Shown: positions 6,017 to 8,048 of the stretch, in pieces
Layout: every line of letters begins with the position of its first letter
Position numbering within the stretch: position 1 is the first letter of the stretch
Assembly (NCBI GenBank): GCA_040902585.1
Contig: JBBDXA010000039.1
Location: 1 to 8,048, forward strand
Source of the DNA: JBBDXA01 sp040902585
GTDB lineage: Bacteria; Planctomycetota; Phycisphaerae; Phycisphaerales; Phycisphaeraceae
Length of the DNA: 8,048 bases
Direction: 5' to 3'
Position numbers and translations under genes: made by a program
Notes under the pieces: generated by a model
Database searches by the model: none
Told to the model about the DNA's origin: nothing
Seen by the model: only the letters and a program-made list of their open reading frames with translations

Positions 6017-8020
6017 ATGACCGCATTCAGGAAACTCGAAATGAAATCCATCTGCGTGTTGATGTCCGTGGTGTTCGTGTGTTCATCGTTCGTCATCGCC
6101 CAAGAGCTCAAACCGATCGCGCCGATTCCGCGACTGCTGCCCCCCAAGGGGGTGACGATCGAGAAGGGCGATCGCGACAAGCTCGAAGCCCGGCTCGCCG
6201 AAGTGAACAAGGCGATCGCCGCGGCGAAGCTGAGCGAGGACCTGCTGCCCGATGTGGCGATTTATACGAAGGCGGTGCGCTGGGCGCTGGACTTTGATGA
6301 GTTCTACGATGCGAAGAAGGACATCGCCAAGGCGCACGCAACGCTCGATGCGGCCGAGGCGCAGTTGACCGAAGCGCTAAGCGGCAAGCCGCCGTGGGTG
6401 ATCCGGCGCGGCCTCGTCGTGCGCGGCTACCGCAGTAACATCGACGACTCCGTCCAACCCTACGGCCTGCACATCCCCGAAAATCTCGACTTGTCGAAAC
6501 CCGTGCCACTCCTCGTCTGGCTGCACGGGCGCGGCGACAAGGAAACAGACATGCACTTCATCGCCACGCGGCAGAAGAGCAAAGGCGAGTTCGCCCCCGA
6601 CTGGTGCATCACGCTGCATCCTTATGGAAGAGGCACCATCGGCTTCAAGTTCGCCGGGGAGATCGATGTGCTCGACGCGATCGAGAGCGTGAAGAAAAGG
6701 TACAAGATCGATGAAGACCGCATCGCGCTGGCCGGGTTCAGCATGGGCGGCGCGGGGGCCTGGCACATCGGGGCGCATTACGCGGATCGCTTCTGCGTGG
6801 TGCATGCCGGCGCGGGGTTTGTGGAGACGGCGAAATACAACCGCCTGAAGCCGGAGGATTATCCCGCGGATTACGTGCAGAAGCTGTGGGGGTGGTACGA
6901 CGTGCCGAACTACACGCGCAATCTGTTTAATGTCCCGGTGATTGCCTACAGCGGCGAGCTCGACAGGCAGAAGCAGGCGGCTGACATGATGGCCGCGGCG
7001 TTCAAGGCGGAAGGGCGCGAGCTGAGGCATATCATCGGGCCGGGCGTGGAGCATAAGTATGAGGCGAAGGCGAAGGCGGAGGTGTTGAAGCAGATCAATG
7101 CGGCGGTGGATAAGGGAAGGGAGAAGTGGCCGAAGGAGGTGCATTTGCAGACGCGGACGCTGAGGTATAACAGGATGCATTGGGTTTCGATTGAAAGTAT
7201 GCAGACGCAGTGGGAAGAGGCTCACGTGGATGCGAAGCTTGTCGACGAGCAAACTGTCGAACTGAAGACGCGCAACGTCAGTATGTTCACTCTGTATCCA
7301 ACAGACGATCTGTTCTTCAATGGGGCGAAATATATCGTCAATGGTCAAACGATAGAGACGGCTCCCACCCGAAACGCATTAGGAATACTGTCGAGACGTT
7401 TTCAGCTCGTGGACGGAAAATGGGCGCTGATGTATAACCACCCGGTGGGGAAGTCACATGGCATGAGCGGCACAATCGACGACGCGTTCATGGAGCCGTT
7501 CATCATGATCACGGCATCGACGCGGTCGAGTGACGAGCGATTCAATCGCTGGGTGGATTTCGAGTTCAAACACGCCTGCGAGCGATGGCGTGCCGTGTTT
7601 CGCGGCGACCCGCGCGTAGTCAGCGAGGACAAAATGGATGGCTCCGAGTTCAAGCGGTTCAACATCGTTCTCTGGGGCGAACCCGGATCACACATACTGC
7701 TCAAGATCGCAATGTCGAATACTGAGGTACCCACTGGGATCGGCTGGTCAGATGGCAAGGTCACCGTGGGCGATCAAACCTTTGACAGCAGAGTGAACGT
7801 GCCCATCTATATTGCACGTAACCCGTTCCGCCCAACCAAGTATTTGGTCGTGAACTCCGGCCCCACCTTCCGCGAAGGGCATGATCGCACCAACAGTCAG
7901 CAGAACGCGAAGCTGCCTGACTGGGCGATCATCGGACTGGACAAGGATCCGGATGCGTTCGCGCCCGGCGAGATCAAGGCCGCGGGGTTTTTCGATGAGA
8001 ACTGGAAGGTGAAAAAATAG
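6017..8020 (+). CDS. Secreted prolyl-oligopeptidase-like alpha/beta hydrolase
   Basis: Exported serine hydrolase of 667 residues, related to the prolyl oligopeptidase/dienelactone hydrolase superfamily; whether it cuts peptides, esters or another substrate cannot be told. A signal peptide covers residues 1-29 with likely cleavage at VIA-Q. A charged helical segment follows (about 40-120). The hydrolase core spans about 140-375: LHGRGD (169-174) for the oxyanion hole, nucleophile Ser242 in GFSMGGAGAW, Asp316 in SGELD, and His346 in GVEHKYE. The remaining 300 residues are beta-rich and end with a segment (NSGPTFRE to AAGFFDENW) that I recall from planctomycete homologues. It is divergent from the large dehydrogenase across a 375-base control region, hinting at shared regulation. 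Codon choice changes along the gene, with G-ending and purine-rich codons near 7000-7190. It stops 28 bases before the window ends. Confidence 0.87.
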   Translation: MTAFRKLEMKSICVLMSVVFVCSSFVIAQELKPIAPIPRLLPPKGVTIEKGDRDKLEARLAEVNKAIAAAKLSEDLLPDVAIYTKAVRWALDFDEFYDAKKDIAKAHATLDAAEAQLTEALSGKPPWVIRRGLVVRGYRSNIDDSVQPYGLHIPENLDLSKPVPLLVWLHGRGDKETDMHFIATRQKSKGEFAPDWCITLHPYGRGTIGFKFAGEIDVLDAIESVKKRYKIDEDRIALAGFSMGGAGAWHIGAHYADRFCVVHAGAGFVETAKYNRLKPEDYPADYVQKLWGWYDVPNYTRNLFNVPVIAYSGELDRQKQAADMMAAAFKAEGRELRHIIGPGVEHKYEAKAKAEVLKQINAAVDKGREKWPKEVHLQTRTLRYNRMHWVSIESMQTQWEEAHVDAKLVDEQTVELKTRNVSMFTLYPTDDLFFNGAKYIVNGQTIETAPTRNALGILSRRFQLVDGKWALMYNHPVGKSHGMSGTIDDAFMEPFIMITASTRSSDERFNRWVDFEFKHACERWRAVFRGDPRVVSEDKMDGSEFKRFNIVLWGEPGSHILLKIAMSNTEVPTGIGWSDGKVTVGDQTFDSRVNVPIYIARNPFRPTKYLVVNSGPTFREGHDRTNSQQNAKLPDWAIIGLDKDPDAFAPGEIKAAGFFDENWKVKK

Positions 8021-8048
8021 AACGATTAAGCGCTCCGGCCGGGGGGGG
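8021..8048. other. Non-coding tail ending in eight Gs
   Basis: The 28 bases after the hydrolase stop contain no recognisable terminator before the window ends in a run of eight Gs. Such a run at a sequence end can be a genuine G tract or a poly-G read artefact; it should not be used as evidence of structure. Confidence 0.4.

Noticed and set aside
8041..8048. Run of eight Gs as a possible G-quadruplex or regulatory tract
   Set aside because: It is a single run at the very end of the sequence, where sequencing or assembly artefacts are common; one run alone does not form an intramolecular quadruplex.

Overview
The window looks like ordinary chromosomal DNA (roughly 60% GC by eye) from a planctomycete or close PVC relative, probably from a draft or metagenome assembly because it carries a run of ten Ns. 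The strongest taxonomic marker is the 1270-residue secreted protein that joins a sorbosone-dehydrogenase-like propeller, a long HEAT array and a C-terminal CxxCH cytochrome domain. That architecture is typical of Planctomycetota and Verrucomicrobiota. The secreted alpha/beta hydrolase at the right end, with its long C-terminal extension, is also of a planctomycete type.

Layout, left to right. Positions 1-445 hold the start of a VapBC-type toxin-antitoxin operon read leftwards: a PIN-domain toxin cut off by the window edge, its ribbon-helix-helix antitoxin, and a promoter with an overlapping inverted-repeat operator that appears to give a leaderless mRNA. Positions 446-649 hold a 25-bp-stem palindrome and the candidate ndk promoter. 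Positions 650-1126 are nucleoside diphosphate kinase. It converges on a small membrane methyltransferase (1152-1592, minus), and a strong-looking intrinsic terminator for ndk lies inside the 3' end of that methyltransferase gene. Positions 1593-1814 hold a second palindrome whose loop is a heptanucleotide tandem repeat. Positions 1815-5641 (minus) are the large dehydrogenase/cytochrome gene, interrupted by the Ns. Positions 5642-6016 are a divergent control region with a twin-hairpin repeat and a GC-rich dyad. Positions 6017-8020 are the secreted prolyl-oligopeptidase-like hydrolase.

How the parts relate. The dehydrogenase and the hydrolase are divergent, both carry signal peptides and share one upstream region, so joint work outside the cytoplasm on some polymer or sugar is plausible but unproven. 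The ndk, methyltransferase and toxin-antitoxin genes have no obvious link to them.

I found no clear new multi-gene system. The most useful observations are the gap, which can be closed from its own ends with the reading frame restored; three different long extragenic palindromes, one with apparent compensatory base changes; the terminator embedded in an opposing gene; and the leaderless, operator-overlapped toxin-antitoxin promoter.
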